Position numbers and translations under genes: made by a program. Source: Aplectana chamaeleonis (taxonomy: Eukaryota > Nematoda > Chromadorea > Rhabditida > Cosmocercidae). From it: DNA of 64,000 bases. The stretch is from positions 62,001 through 126,000 of the forward strand of contig JAPDOI010001374.1 of the NCBI GenBank assembly GCA_029168955.1, given 5' to 3'. The notes under the pieces are model-generated. The model was not told the DNA's origin. It worked only from the letters and a program-made list of their open reading frames with translations, and searched no databases. Shown piece after piece: positions 24,936-36,338 of the stretch. How positions within the stretch are numbered: the first letter of the stretch is position 1; each line of letters begins with the position of its first letter.

Positions 24936-26045
24936 TAGCTGACAACTGGCATGTCTCATTAAACCACCGCAATGGGCCTATGATGCTCTTCGGATCCAAA
25001 AGAATAATAGGTTCTCTATTAGAACGACAAATCACAAGCACTGTCACACAAATTCAATGCTTAAAACTCGAAGTCAGCAGTCTCTTGCCGAATGGGATTG
25101 TAATTCGATCGCTGCACAACGCGTTTTCGACGACGTATACATGCGTACATAGAAATAAACTGACGACCATAGCGCACAAACAATGTATCATCAGGGTCTC
25201 TCAAGCAGATAACTCCGCTTAACAATGGGGCGGAATCATTTGACTAATATCCATCCTACTTTTTTCCAGCGCACGATTTTTTCTGCAAAGCATCGTCGCG
25301 ACTTCCCCTCATACAATGGTTGACGATAATGCACTTGAACCGGCTCTAACGTAACCAGCACGGCGGCTGCGAGGTGTAACTCGTCCAAGTGCACGAGTTA
25401 CCCCTTTATTTCGAGATGGGGTTGAAACTTTTGAGAGCATGAAACCATCATATGCGACTGGAAGATTTCGCTGCTTTGGAAGAAACGCAGGTCCCAAGCT
25501 ACCCTACCTAGCGGTCCTGTAAAGCGAGTGCTGTGGACGAGTTGTCCGTCAGACGGCCAGCTCGACTTGAATACGCCACTTAACCGCTGTCTTTCAGACA
25601 GGACACCAGCGAGGCCCCAATATTCCGGAAGATGAGGCCATTCGAAATTTACATTCACTCATCCTCGTGAAATGTGATCAGAGGCGACATACTATGGGGA
25701 CCGGAATGTAACGTCGTTTTCTTACGAACAGTTTCAACGAGTCTTTATTTTAAATCAATGATGTCTATGCTTCCCATCATTGTCAATGAACTATCCAACT
25801 ATTTGACGATTCCTTGATCGTCTGACACTGATTTGCTTTCACTTCCGTCTTTAGCACGCCATTTTCTAGAGTTGATGGTCTTTCGGATCGATAAAATTCG
25901 GATAGATCAAAATTGCCCAATTTGAACTTGGAAAGTCATCTTCGGCATTCACGAATGTCTAATGCACTTGGATAAATATCAGAAATGTTTCTGATAGCAA
26001 CCGTTGCGTTACTATACGTGCGAAGTTTAAAAGGCATGAAATGCC

Positions 26046-26412
26046 GGATGTATGCATGAACAGTGCGAACAAGGTCATTGAGCCGCTCCGCGTCGTATGC
26101 GCGCTGCGTCGAACCACCAGGACGGTCTCAAGAGTGCATGGCGTACATTGGTGTGTACCGACGTAAATGCCCCTCTACAGCAAACTCTACGCCAAGCGGC
26201 ATTTTCTTGTCATCCCGAGCATTTCAATAATTGGAAACTAATTCGACTGTAATGACAGAAAATGCGCGCGCAAGAATTGCGGCGGAAAGTGCATTTACGT
26301 CTGCGATACACTAATATACGCCATGCACTTCGGGCCGTCCCGTGGCTCGACGCTGCGCTCATAGGATGCTGAGCGGCTCCCTGACCTTCTTCGCAGCGTT
26401 CATGCATGCCGC
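26046..26412. mobile_element. Hairpin MITE, 367 bp
   Basis: Imperfect arms of about 130 bp: GGATGTATGCATGAAC at the left mirrored by GTTCATGCATGCCGC at the right, with AGTGCATGGCGTACATT opposite AATATACGCCATGCACT and ACGTAAATGC opposite GCATTTACGT. Confidence 0.75.
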
Positions 26413-27526
26413 CCCTGGTATTTGGCTATCCATTTGACCCTAAACCTGTTGTTACCATAGCAATCATCATAACACTGATTAGCCCTTCCCACTGCAATCT
26501 CAAGTAATTTACGGATCCAAAAAATAATGATTTGAATGGTATTTAACGGCAGTGCTCATGATAGAAAACAGAATTTCAGTCTTAGATGTTCTTGAACAGG
26601 TAAATCCACTTAGTAAAGGTTGATAGGGAACAGGGTTCGGCACGAGGTGCGGACAAGGCTAAATTTTCTCAGACATCCCCCCCTCTAGATGCGAACTTTT
26701 GGCGATTTTCTCAGACCTCCTCCCAGAAGCGTTAATAGATCAAATTTTTGGCGATTTTCTCGCACCTCCTCCCAGGAGTGTTAATTGTTTGTTTTTGTAG
26801 AAAATTGAAATAAAAGGAACAACTCATTCCAAACGATGTATAATTTGAAGAAGAGCAACCATTTCAGAAAAACAAGCCATTAACATTGAAAAAGATCACG
26901 GGCGAAGGTTTTCTTGACGTATTACATGAAGTTGCCTGCGTTTTTGAAAACTTAGCTAAAGTAAGGATTCTGATTATAGTGAAGGCTCTCCTAGTGTGTA
27001 ATATAAGACACATAGGTTTGAACGTGTATCCAGAAATTATGAATGATTCCGGGTAGGAAGCTAAGGTATATATGTGGTGGAAAAGAAGCGTGGAGAAGAT
27101 GAAGTGATTGGTTAAGGTCAAGAATACGGGATATCTCGAAGAAATAAATCTGTTTTCTAAATAATATGAGTTTGTGAATTCATTTCGCAAGTCCAAGAAG
27201 AACATGTCACTCCAGATGTATGGACTTCTGGTTCGAAAGAGCGTCATCCGATCTAGTTAGGTTGCGAATTTCATTCTCCGAAACCCACTCATACACGAAA
27301 CACACGACACGGGTTTGATCCCGCAAGGTGAATTTTCAGCCTCTAAGATAGACGCTGAAAGGCACTTCTCTGTGTGGCCTCACACTATTCTCAGGTGTGG
27401 TCCCGCTGAAAAGGGGCATTCTCGAAAGTCAGGTGTCATGAGAGTAAGATATTTGAGTCCAGCGTGGTCGATTTACCCTGTATACTCTTTTTCACCGTCC
27501 AACATAGATGCTGAACACCGCTACAG

Positions 27527-27837
27527 AAAAGCACGCCCATGCCGATCATTTTTCCGCAGGGCTACCGTAACCATTCTTGAACAAAACATGATAACGAACG
27601 GTAACACACGCTCATAACATGCGAGGTATTTAAGGACAGAGGAGCGGTATGCATTCGCTCATACTCACACACCGCTCTCTTCGATAAGCCACTGGGAAGT
27701 GACTGAGGAAGTCAAAATTGTGTAAAAATCTTTGTTGGCTATTACGATGTGCTCATAACCAAGCTGACACTCGGAAAATTTTCAAAGGAGAGTCACGGTA
27801 GCCCTGCGGAAAAAATGATCGGCATGAGCGTGCTTGT
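27527..27837. mobile_element. MITE with 9-bp target duplication, copy 1
   Basis: The ends are AAAAGCACGCCCATGCCGAT and ATCGGCATGAGCGTGCTTGT. It is flanked by CCGCTACAG at 27518-27526 and 27838-27846. The other arm of the host foldback has the same site unoccupied (28759-28767, inverse), confirming the exact insertion. Nine-base duplications suggest a Mutator-like family (inference). 311 bp, no coding capacity. Confidence 0.9.
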
Positions 27838-28175
27838 CCGCTACAGTACAAGGCCTCACACTTTTCTCAGGTGTGGTCCCGCCGGAAGTCGTCAATTTCG
27901 AAATTTAGGTGCAACGAGAGTAGGATATTTGAGTCCAGCGTGGTCGATTTACTCCATGTGCAATCTTTTACCGCCTCAGCGTAACGCCGAAGAGCGCTGC
28001 ATAGGATGCGGAACAAGGTAAAAAGACGTAAAAAAAACGTCAAAGTCCACAAACCTGGAATAGGGTTTTAAAACACCTGTAACTTAACTTCTAAAACAGT
28101 TACCCCCTGGGTTTGGGCAAAAATAAGAAACTAGGTTTGTAACCCTGCCGAATGAAACCTTAACCGATCCCAGAG

Positions 28176-28315
28176 GACGCTTTACAAAAAATTTTACTAG
28201 GTGTGGACATTTGATGTTTTCAGCATAAATGTCCACACCTAACTCAATCTGGGGTGTGGACATTTATGCTCAAAACATCAAATGTCCACACCTAGTAAAT
28301 TTTTTGTAAGGCGTC
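28176..28315. repeat. Fourfold palindromic core
   Basis: GACGCTTTAC...GTAAGGCGTC encloses two half-sites, each itself GGTGTGGACATTT...AAATGTCCACACC. GTGTGGACATTT therefore occurs four times in alternating orientation. It is the apex of the 26.9-29.5 kb foldback. Confidence 0.85.
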
Positions 28316-29730
28316 ACTCTGGGGGCAATAAAGTTTCATTCGGCAGGGTTACAAACCCTAATTTCTTATTTTTGATCAAACCAAGTAACTAAGATGAGTT
28401 AGTGTTTAACCTATTCAGGGCTGTGAACTTTGCCCCGTTTTTACCTTGTTCCGCTTCCTATGTGGCGCTCTTCGGCGTTACACTGAACAGTAGTGCACGC
28501 AGAAATAAATCGACCCTGCTGAACTCAAAATATCTACTCTCATGAATGACACCTGAATTTCGAAATTGACTTTTACCTGAAAAAAGTGTGAGCACCTACT
28601 GTAGCGGTGTTCAGCATCTATGTTGGACTGTGAAAGTGAGTATACAGGGTAAGTCGACCACGCTGGACTCAAATATCTTACTCTCATGAATGACACCTGA
28701 ATTTCAAAAATGCCCCTTTTCAGCGGGACCACACCTAAGAAAAGTGTGAGGCCTCATACTGTAGCGGTGTTCAGCATCTATGTTGGACGGTGAAAGTGAG
28801 TATATGAGATAAATCCACCACGCTGGACTCGATCATCGTATTCTACTGGCTCATACCTTGCAAAAATTTAGACTTCCAGCGCGACCGCACCTGCGACAGG
28901 TGTGGGCCACACAGGGAAGTGGCTTTCAGCGTCGATCTTAGAGACTGAAAATTTGTATATAGGGTAAATGTACCACTCTCGACTCGAATATCTTATTTTC
29001 GTGACCCTTACTGTGCAAAAAAATGTGAGGTCTAACGTCTTGCAAAAATTAAGCACTTTGCGGAATCGAACCCGTGTCGTGTGTTTGGTGTATGAATGGG
29101 TTTCGGAGCATAAAATTCGAAACGTAACCAGATTAGATGACGCTCTTTTCAACTAGCGAGTGTTTTTGCCATGTCTGGTCTGGATAATGTTGAAGCACCT
29201 AATTCGTATCCAACCACTTATTAAAGCGTGTTTTCTATACATTTCAAGTGACCTGTTCTTCTCTGAAAACATATTTATTTCTTTAGTACATCTCTTAGTC
29301 TTCGCCTTTGCCAATAACTTTATTCATCGCGTCCTCTCTCTTCTTCCGCCCCATTCCGTAGCTTCCAATCTGTTCTTGTTTGCAGTTCAGTACACAACTA
29401 TCCAGGATACACGCCCAGAACCTATTTGCCTTATATTCAATCGTAGGAGAACCTTTACCATAATTTCAACATTTACGTTAATTTAATTACTACAGGTTTC
29501 ATGTTTATTGGACGGTATTACCGAAACATTCGCAAAAAAATTTTCTGGACATTGTACCTACTACCCACGGTCAGAATGGTTCATGTGGTCTCCCGGTGGA
29601 GCTCAGACCCCCTCCCTCCACCATTGCGCAGCTCAGACTCCCCGGTGTGGATATCCACACCCCGCGCCGAACCCTGATAGGGAAAAGTCCCCACGCTCAA
29701 CTACAGGAGAAAAACTGAGAAACCCAAATA

Positions 29731-30150
29731 CAATACCGCTCGTAGGATTTGGTCAGAAAGCGAGCGAGGTCGGGTTTTCTCGTCTTTTTCGTCTTCTTTG
29801 TATAACCCGCTTCAAACTCAACATTGTGCGAAACTACGGTGATATTCATGCTCCTGGCGTTGAGGTCTATCCAGTGGTATAGCCATTGTTAAGGTTTCGT
29901 TAAGAACTACTAGCAGTTCGCAAACAGCCAGTTTGCCATTACCGTACCGTGGCGGATCCGGCGCTACCGTCTCTGCCTGCGTTTCCGTGGTTCTACCGTA
30001 TATGGAGAAGCTGGTTGGTGCGAAACTTCCGTGATTCCTCAGCGGAACCCTGACAGGGCTAACCCTGGATAGCCCTCAACGCGTGGATCATGAATATCTG
30101 CCTGTTGGTGGGTTTGGGAGACTGCGGACAAAGCAAAGCGTCAAAACCTG
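29731..30150. mobile_element. Foldback element, ACCGCTCG family copy 2
   Basis: It starts AATACCGCTCGTAGGATTTG and follows the body of the element at 10647-11134. The right arm is more decayed. The 124-codon plus frame at 29508-29882 crosses its boundary and is not a supported gene. Confidence 0.65.
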
Positions 30151-30651
30151 ACGCCGGAAATGGTTTGCCACTCTTCAAAATTCTATGCAAGTGACTTTCT
30201 TTTCTGGTTATTGTACCGAAAATTCTTTAAAAATAAGGGTGGTCAATGTACATGCTGGGATGTTAGAACCTTTTGCGACAAAGAGTATTCAAAAATTCAG
30301 TGCCTGTTCCTCTGGTGAAACGAACGCAGGACAACTGATATATGGCGTGGGTGGGGTTAACCAATGGGTAGGCTGGTCCACATGTATTTCACCCTTTTCC
30401 TGGCCGTTTATCGTCCTACTTCCGTTCTCACTTTTCTTAGAGGAACCCTAACCTTACGTTCTTCCAAATATGGGAAAAAACTTATCGTGAACATTGTCTT
30501 TAGAGAAGCCCATGCTCGAAAACCGTACCATATGTACTCTTTTTATTGAATTTCTAGGGTACGCCCATGAGGTGGTGGAATATATCAAGAAGGTTCTACA
30601 AAACTCCTAAACTTCGGAAAAAACCTGTTTTAGAGACCACGGAACGTTCTA

Positions 30652-31795
30652 CTAGGATAAAGGCAGTGTCCACGATAAATTTCGTCCGCGGTTTTTGGCC
30701 GGAAATCGAAAGTTCAGGGTTTCATTGGAGCACTGGGGTTGAAAGAACGAATGAAAACGAGCCCGAAAGAGCTCCATACGGCTCCGAAGTCCGCTCGCGC
30801 TAGCCGTTCCGCTCGCGGTCGAGTTTCCCGAGGAACAGTTTAGTCCGCTTTCACATTAGCATTGCAGCGCGAGCGCAGTTGAGTTTTAGCATTGGGGCGC
30901 ATTCGCATGCGCTGTCTACTTCAGGCCGATGCCCGCAAAACTGATCCGCCGTTGAAATGTGGCTTTCAAGAAGAAGAGCTGATTATGGATGTTTCGCAGC
31001 ATTTTTCATGATTGTTTCTGTACTGATGAAACAGTCAGACCCAAACCTTCGTTTTCTGGTGCAAACTCGTAAACGATTTTTATCGTGGACACTGCCTTTA
31101 ATGCAAAAGTTTCCGGATTTTTCACGACTTTGAATAAAAAAACATTCATTTTAAAACAAACAAGGCTCACCCAAGAAAATAATTTCTATCACATTGAAGG
31201 ATCCTTCGCCACCGATTGGGCAGATCATGAATTCCCGACGCGTAGAACTCTGGCTGTTTCGAGTCGAAGTATTCCTCTGAGGCCATTTTGACTTCGTCAT
31301 CGTTAGTGAACTTTTCCACCCAGGAAGTGCTGTATCGAGCGCAACAGATGGTAGTCGGAAGGGACGAGATCTGGGCTATATGGAGGGTGAGGGAGAACTT
31401 CACAGCCCAGGTTCAGCAGTTTCGGTCGGGTTATCCGTGGTACGTGTGGCCGAACATTGTCGTGAAGAAGACGAACACTGCGCCGGGAAGTTCTTCCCCA
31501 CCCTCCATATAGCCCAGATCTTGCCCCTTTCGACTAGTAACTGCTCTGCTCGATGCAGCACTTCCTGGATGGAAAACAGTTCACTAACGAGGATGAAGTC
31601 AAAATGGCCTCAGAAGAATACTTCGACTCGAAACAGCCAGAGTTCAGCGCGTCGGGAATTCTTGATCTGCCCAATCGGTGGAGAAGGATACTTGAATGGG
31701 ATGGAAATTATTTTGTTGGATGAGCCTTGTTGTTTTTGAAATACATGTTTTTATTCGAAGTCGTGAAAAGTCCGGAAACTTTTGTTTCAACCTAA
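30652..31795. mobile_element. Mariner with two facing 3' ends, interrupted by a MITE
   Basis: TA (30650-30651) and TA (31796-31797) bound the element; the right terminus is CAACCTAA. Both halves encode the mariner transposase C-terminus, outward facing: minus strand 31510-31110 (PHPPYSPDLVPSDYHLL, then [14 protein letters not shown]) and plus strand 31480-31740 (a frameshifted equivalent). The transposase N-terminus and first two catalytic aspartates are missing. A TTAA MITE interrupts the left terminal repeat. Confidence 0.75.
30661..31097. mobile_element. TTAA MITE inserted in a mariner terminal repeat
   Basis: Left AGGCAGTGTCCACGATAAAT after ATAA; right TTATCGTGGACACTGCCT before TTAA (31098-31101). 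Removing the element plus one TTAA restores CTAGG-TTAA-TGCAAAAG, the mariner terminus (compare TTAGGTTGAGGCAAAAG at 43385). 437 bp. Confidence 0.85.
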
Positions 31796-31797
31796 TA

Positions 31798-32118
31798 CTA
31801 CCCACCCCTTACGTCTATTTAGGTGTGGTTGGTGTAATACACAAACTTTAGTAATTTCACAGGTCAGAATTGGTTTTGAGATTTTGAAGATCACATGTAA
31901 ACTTATTGGAAAATAGAAACATACGCGTATCTTTTCACAGCAACCACTATCATTGCAATCTCAATAACCACGCAAAACCATACGGCATACATCAACTTGA
32001 ATTTGGTGTGAATCTCTAAAAATCGGTTCTTTCACATCGAGTTGAACGACGATGGATTCAGCACTCTGATCATCGCGGCTAATGCTTTATCTGCTGATAG
32101 CCAGATTGGGGGCCCATT
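31798..32118. other. Intergenic, nothing supported
   Basis: No repeat or exon that I can defend. Confidence 0.4.
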
Positions 32119-32285
32119 CTACCATTTTGCGACGCAGTTAATGATACGGCAGAGAAAGGTATCCCGAATGTCCTAAAATTACTATCGCTTTTCAGAAATT
32201 TTCCGCTCACCTGCTCGAAAAAAGCGAGACGAAAAGCGAAAGTGAGTGGAAAAATAAGTCTCAATCTCATCGAATTCTCTGGCAT
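32119..32285 (-). CDS. Possible 37-residue secreted two-Cys peptide
   Basis: Exon 32270-32211 (MRLRLIFPLTFAFRLAFFEQ, signal-peptide-like; an upstream in-frame ATG is at 32285) has donor GTGAGCGG. A 38-bp intron follows, then exon 32172-32119 after ATTTTAG, giving a tail with two cysteines (FLCRIINC) and a stop. A TATATA run lies about 30-40 bp upstream. Alternative: the pyrimidine-rich stretch ending GAGCAG could be the acceptor for the last exon of the EGF gene just upstream. Low confidence. Confidence 0.2.
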
Positions 32286-32505
32286 ATCACGAAGGGATGT
32301 ATAGTCTACATATATACATATGGTCCCTTCGCAAAATCTAGTCGAACGAAAGGATGGGAAGCTATCATCTGCGGCGACATTGCCAGCTTCGATCGCGATT
32401 AGAGACCGATTGCCGCTACTCCGCCCATTTGCTGAACTGATTTCTTAAGCAACCGCATGTGATGCTTGAGCACAGTGTTACACCGTAAACTTATAAAAAC
32501 TATAC

Positions 32506-34332
32506 CTTCATCACAATGCATTCCTCTGTATCCATAGTCGCAGAAGCACTCATACTGAAATGTATGGTGACAACGAAAAAAAAATTCCGAATAAGGCCTG
32601 CTCTTAGCCACATCATTCGATATGATTATTTAGGGATAGGGTCTCTCTACGCACAGAGGGAGGAGTTGTCCCGTTTTCGCAGTTCGACACGTCACGCTAC
32701 TCAATTCAAGCGTAGCGGTCCTAAGAGGAATTAGAGCCGTACAAGGCGGGACAACTCCTCCTTCAGTGTGTAGAGAGCCCCTATCCCGATTTTTTATGCT
32801 TCTGCATGTCAAGGTGTTACCTCCGTCCGTTGTGTCTGGAGGTTTGACGGAGTCTGTTTCTTTGCGACCAAACTGCGACGAAAAATAATTGCCGATTCTG
32901 TCTCATCCGGACCTTACCATTGCTTAGTAACGCCGAAGGAGAGAGAATAACCGCTCGTGTAGTTTGTAGCAACTTTCTTCAATTCACGATCTGCTCATCT
33001 TCATAGGCTTTATATGATTAATCCGTCCCCATGCTCCCCCTACTCAAAATCGATTCTAACAATAAGGATAAAGCGCGGTAAACATATGACATCTCCAAAA
33101 TTTGGGCTAGAATGAACTGGCTGAACCTCCTCGCTACAGGATGTTTTTCAAATATTGAGAAGAAAAACTTTCTAATATTGCTGAGCCTACATTTGCAAGT
33201 CGCTAATCTCGCCTGCTTTTTTTTCATCAAAACTCTCCCAAAATGACAATTCTTTAGAGCGCAAAATGGTTTTTGATGCAAACGGTAAGCAAAATACTGA
33301 AGGGCTCCCTATTTTTCACCGTACGACTCATCACTAAGTTGGCTTCCGTAATCACTCCTCCTTCTCGCATATGCTCCATTGGGCCACTTTGAAGCAGGGA
33401 GTGTCTGGTTGAAAACGTCTCATAGCTGGTCCTTGGACCACCAAAGACAGTGTTTACGATGAATCATATCCGATTCGACTCAAAAATGAGGTTTTGGTAC
33501 TGAGCTATCAAATAGTGATGAAACAGCCAAGAAAAGCACTGAGAATAAGCTAAACAAGCGGTTTCTAACTTACTCACAGGTTTAGGGCGTGGACGAGCTT
33601 ACGCGCCCTGCTAGTTTCCTCAAGTGCGCGCTAATGGCGAGATGTGGGCGAATCGGTCATACCGGACGTGGCGGAGTTGCTTGGCAATAAGCCATCAAAA
33701 ACGTCCGCGGCGCCACAATCTTGTCAGAACGGCGGTTGGAGCGGGCGAAGCAGGCGAAATGGGCTAGCGAAACCTTCACCTCGCGGCCGTTTTCATCGAC
33801 TTTTGTCCCGTTTTTGCTACCTTCTTCGATCTTATCCCCACCAGCACCTGCCAGCGTAAAGTTTCACACTGAAAAGTTGAAAAGGAGATTTATCGTAAAC
33901 ACTACCTCAAAACGATGAGACCAGCGATTCAGCTTTCCTCAGATCGTGAAGCGAGAAATGTCCGAGGGGCTTGTGTGGATCCAAATGTGGTCCGCGCGCC
34001 AATTTACAGGAGAATCTCAAGTCGGGGAAGCTTCCTCGTTTAGCACAAGTAAGAGCAGAGCAAGCTTAAAAAAATGTGCAAACACGCCATAGCTCCTTTC
34101 CAAGGCAGTGAGAGTGCTCGCGCGACCCTGTAAAGGCTGAAACCTAATTGCGAGGCTAGAGTGTGCTCCATCACACCCGAATACAATATCCTTGTTCTTT
34201 CCTGGCTTCCCCCTATCGAACGTTAACTTACGTGCTCTATTGGGCTCCCGGCTTCACGAAGTGAACATCTCCCATGTTTGCCACAGAGGTCTTCGCAGTT
34301 TTCTGTGTCTGTTAAATAGGTTTCCAGGGTTA
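32506..34332 (-). CDS. EGF-like domain exons of an incomplete gene
   Basis: Exon 34332(approximate)-34232 ends with a strong GTAAGT donor; exon 32554-32506 follows ACATTTCAG and ends at GTATAG. Joined in phase 0 they give six EGF cysteines: NCEDLCGKHGRCS, then YECFCDYGYRGMHCDE. This matches the C-C-C / CxC..GYxG..C plan of EGF domains in extracellular or membrane proteins. The 5' edge of the first exon is uncertain, since a Tc1-like foldback starts 43 bp upstream. The exon leaves a one-base carry, so at least one downstream exon is needed; candidate acceptors lie near 32210 and 32173. Upstream exons were not found. Confidence 0.55.
32633..32787. mobile_element. 155-bp hairpin MITE, GGAGTTGTC family copy 1
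   Basis: GGGATAGGGTCTCTCTAC at the left, GTAGAGAGCCCCTATCCC at the right, with GGAGGAGTTGTCCCG opposite CGGGACAACTCCTCC. A sister copy is at 39136-39299. A half-copy-like sequence lies near 36105-36150. Confidence 0.8.
33445..33907. mobile_element. Decayed AGGCAGTG-family MITE
   Basis: The left end is AGACAGTGTTTACGATGA after CCAA; the right end is TTATCGTAAACACTACCT before CAAA. Both TTAA sites are mutated. 463 bp. Confidence 0.65.
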
Positions 34333-34375
34333 CTGCGAGTTTTTCTCGAAAGATTTTCAAGTCTTCCCAAATATA

Positions 34376-35196
34376 CAGTACCGTGCAGAAGCTTATCCGC
34401 GTAGCATTTCCGCGAATAATGTTCTTATACATATCATGGCTTGCCCTCAGCGAAATTCCATGAAACTTTAGCATGTTATAAGGCAACACAACCCTTGCTT
34501 TACACAAACATAGAACAAGTTTTTTAGTATAGAATTTATTCATCATTTTGTGACATAATCTCAAATTAGGCCTATTCCTTCAGAACGTGGCTATTATCAT
34601 TCCAAACCCGTAGCAGTTATTCGCCATACCAAGGTCTTCGGAATCGTTGTATAGCTTTATGAGGAGATCGTCTCTATCAGAATTTTCTGAAGACCGAAAA
34701 TTGAACAAGTTGGAGTTAATTTCGGAAATTCTCCCCTATAAAATTGTTCACCCCAGAACCATTCCAAAATATAAGCTAGTTGTGCTTTGACAAAATACAA
34801 CTGAAACGTAATTTTCGCTTTTTTCGATAACGAAAAAGAGAGATTTCCTTTCGAATTTATTTCTAAAAAAACTTTCGATGGAGATTAATTTCTTACAAGG
34901 GTATACAACGGTTCCGAAGACCTTCGAATGGCAAATAACTGCTACGGGTTTGGAATTGTAATAGCCATGTTTTGAAGTAATAGTCCTAATTTGAGATAGT
35001 ACCACAAAATGATAAATAATTTCCATATTTAGAAAAACTGCACGCTCAAGAACCAGTTTTGTGTATGTGTAAATTAAGGGTTGTGATTCCCCATAACATA
35101 CTGAAGTTTCATCAAGTTTCGCCTAGGGAAAGCCAAGATATGTAAAAAAACATTATTCGCAGAAACGCCACGCGAATAGACTTTTGCACAGTACTG
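34376..35196. mobile_element. Tc1-like foldback element, 821 bp
   Basis: TA (34374-34375) and TA (35197-35198) flank CAGTACCGTGCAGAAG and CTTTTGCACAGTACTG. The long inverse arms include CGCGAATAATG opposite CATTATTCGC, then CTCAAATTAGG opposite CCTAATTTGAG, and ACTGCTACGGGTTTGGAAT opposite its inverse. CAGT ends and TA duplication match the Tc1 group; no transposase frame. Confidence 0.75.
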
Positions 35197-35345
35197 TAAA
35201 TGCTTCCGGAAGTATTCACAACTACTACCGCCACTCATTGTCAGAGCAAACTCAAACATGATCTTGCAACACGCATTATAGCAATTCAAGAGTACCGATA
35301 GTGCGATCAAGTTTTGAGAGAAGCTCGAGGCGAACTTGTAAGTCA

Positions 35346-36215
35346 AGGACACAGTCCAAACTCTAGGATAACTTTCGATATTATAGTTCGGTCGCCGTGT
35401 ATAGCAATCCTGCCAAGCGCGAGATCTCAATTCGCTCACATAAGCGACAAAAGTCAGAGCATCCATTCCTTCAGCCCCAGAATGCAGCCACTCCTTCCGG
35501 CCATTTCCGGGATTTCGGTCTCAATAGAAACAAGACGCGCAATGGATTTTGATAAAAATCTAATGTGCTTCTCTGGGCCCAATTCCGGTCCGCCATTGCG
35601 TCTCGACACGCTTTGCGGCCGCGCGCTTTCGAGTCGGAGGAGTTTGCAGAGCCGCAGCTGCCGATCTGTTGACTCTAGGTGGGTTTTAGAAACTGGAAAC
35701 TAAACAAAGTTGGAGAAAACTATATAAAAAACCCATATCGAGTCGGCGATGGCGCTGGAAACTCGACTGACTCCAGTGCGCGCGGCTGCAACTCTTGTCG
35801 ACACGCAATTGCACACCGAAATTTGGCCCAGATAAGCACAGTATGTTCTTCCATTTGTTATCTGATAGCTTTCTATTGTGGTCTAGCTCATTGCAATGGC
35901 TGCAAATGACGAGAAAAACAGGACTGACCATGAGACAACTTGTCCAGGAAAGCCTCGCCGTTCAAACTCACAATCTTTGAGGCGCCACTACTCCGTTCGT
36001 AGTGGGTACTGATCTATTCCAGAGCCACCATTCTTGTAAGGTCGAAATTCTAGTTTGTGATCTATTTCATTCAAGCGGACTGGTCCCGAATAGAGTTGAA
36101 ACTGTAAAAGTCGGGACAATTCTTCTTCCACAGGTGTACAGCGCCTACAGCCCTGAAATTCTTTCTAAGGCGAGCAGGAGAACAGGGAGAACGATCCTGA
36201 GTCTGGACTGTGCCT
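35346..36215. mobile_element. Foldback with AGGCACAGTCC-type ends
   Basis: The left end is AGGACACAGTCCAAACTC; the right end is GAGTCTGGACTGTGCCT before TTTAA. Inside, 35540-35700 and 35705-35870 are inverse copies (CTCTGGGCCCAATTCCGG opposite CCAAATTTGGCCCAGA-type sequence). It combines TTAA-family ends with a hairpin interior. About 870 bp. Confidence 0.65.
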
Positions 36216-36338
36216 TTTAAGACAGCTTTCACGATAAAAAGGCTGTATTTCAAGTCTTCCATCAGAAATCTGATGAACAGGTGCCATCACAAGAGCAAGG
36301 GCGAAAAAAACTACTGAAAACGAACTCGCAATTACTCA

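Larger units (their letters stand above)
26930..29490. mobile_element. Second giant foldback, about 2.55 kb
   Basis: The left arm (about 26930-28175) and right arm (28316-29490) are inverse copies at roughly 70-85% by eye. Examples are CACGACACGGGTTTGATCCC (27305) opposite GAATCGAACCCGTGTCGTG (29070), and GAAAGAGCGTCAT (27236) opposite ATGACGCTCTTTT (29139). The outer minus frame at 27247-26864 and plus frame at 29160-29486 are translations of the same arm. The centre is a fourfold palindrome, and a MITE is inserted in the left arm. Confidence 0.8.

Noticed and set aside
26864..29486. Minus frame at 27247-26864 and plus frame at 29160-29486, similar to each other
   Set aside because: They are the two arms of the foldback read in mirror orientation, so similarity reflects DNA duplication, not paired genes.
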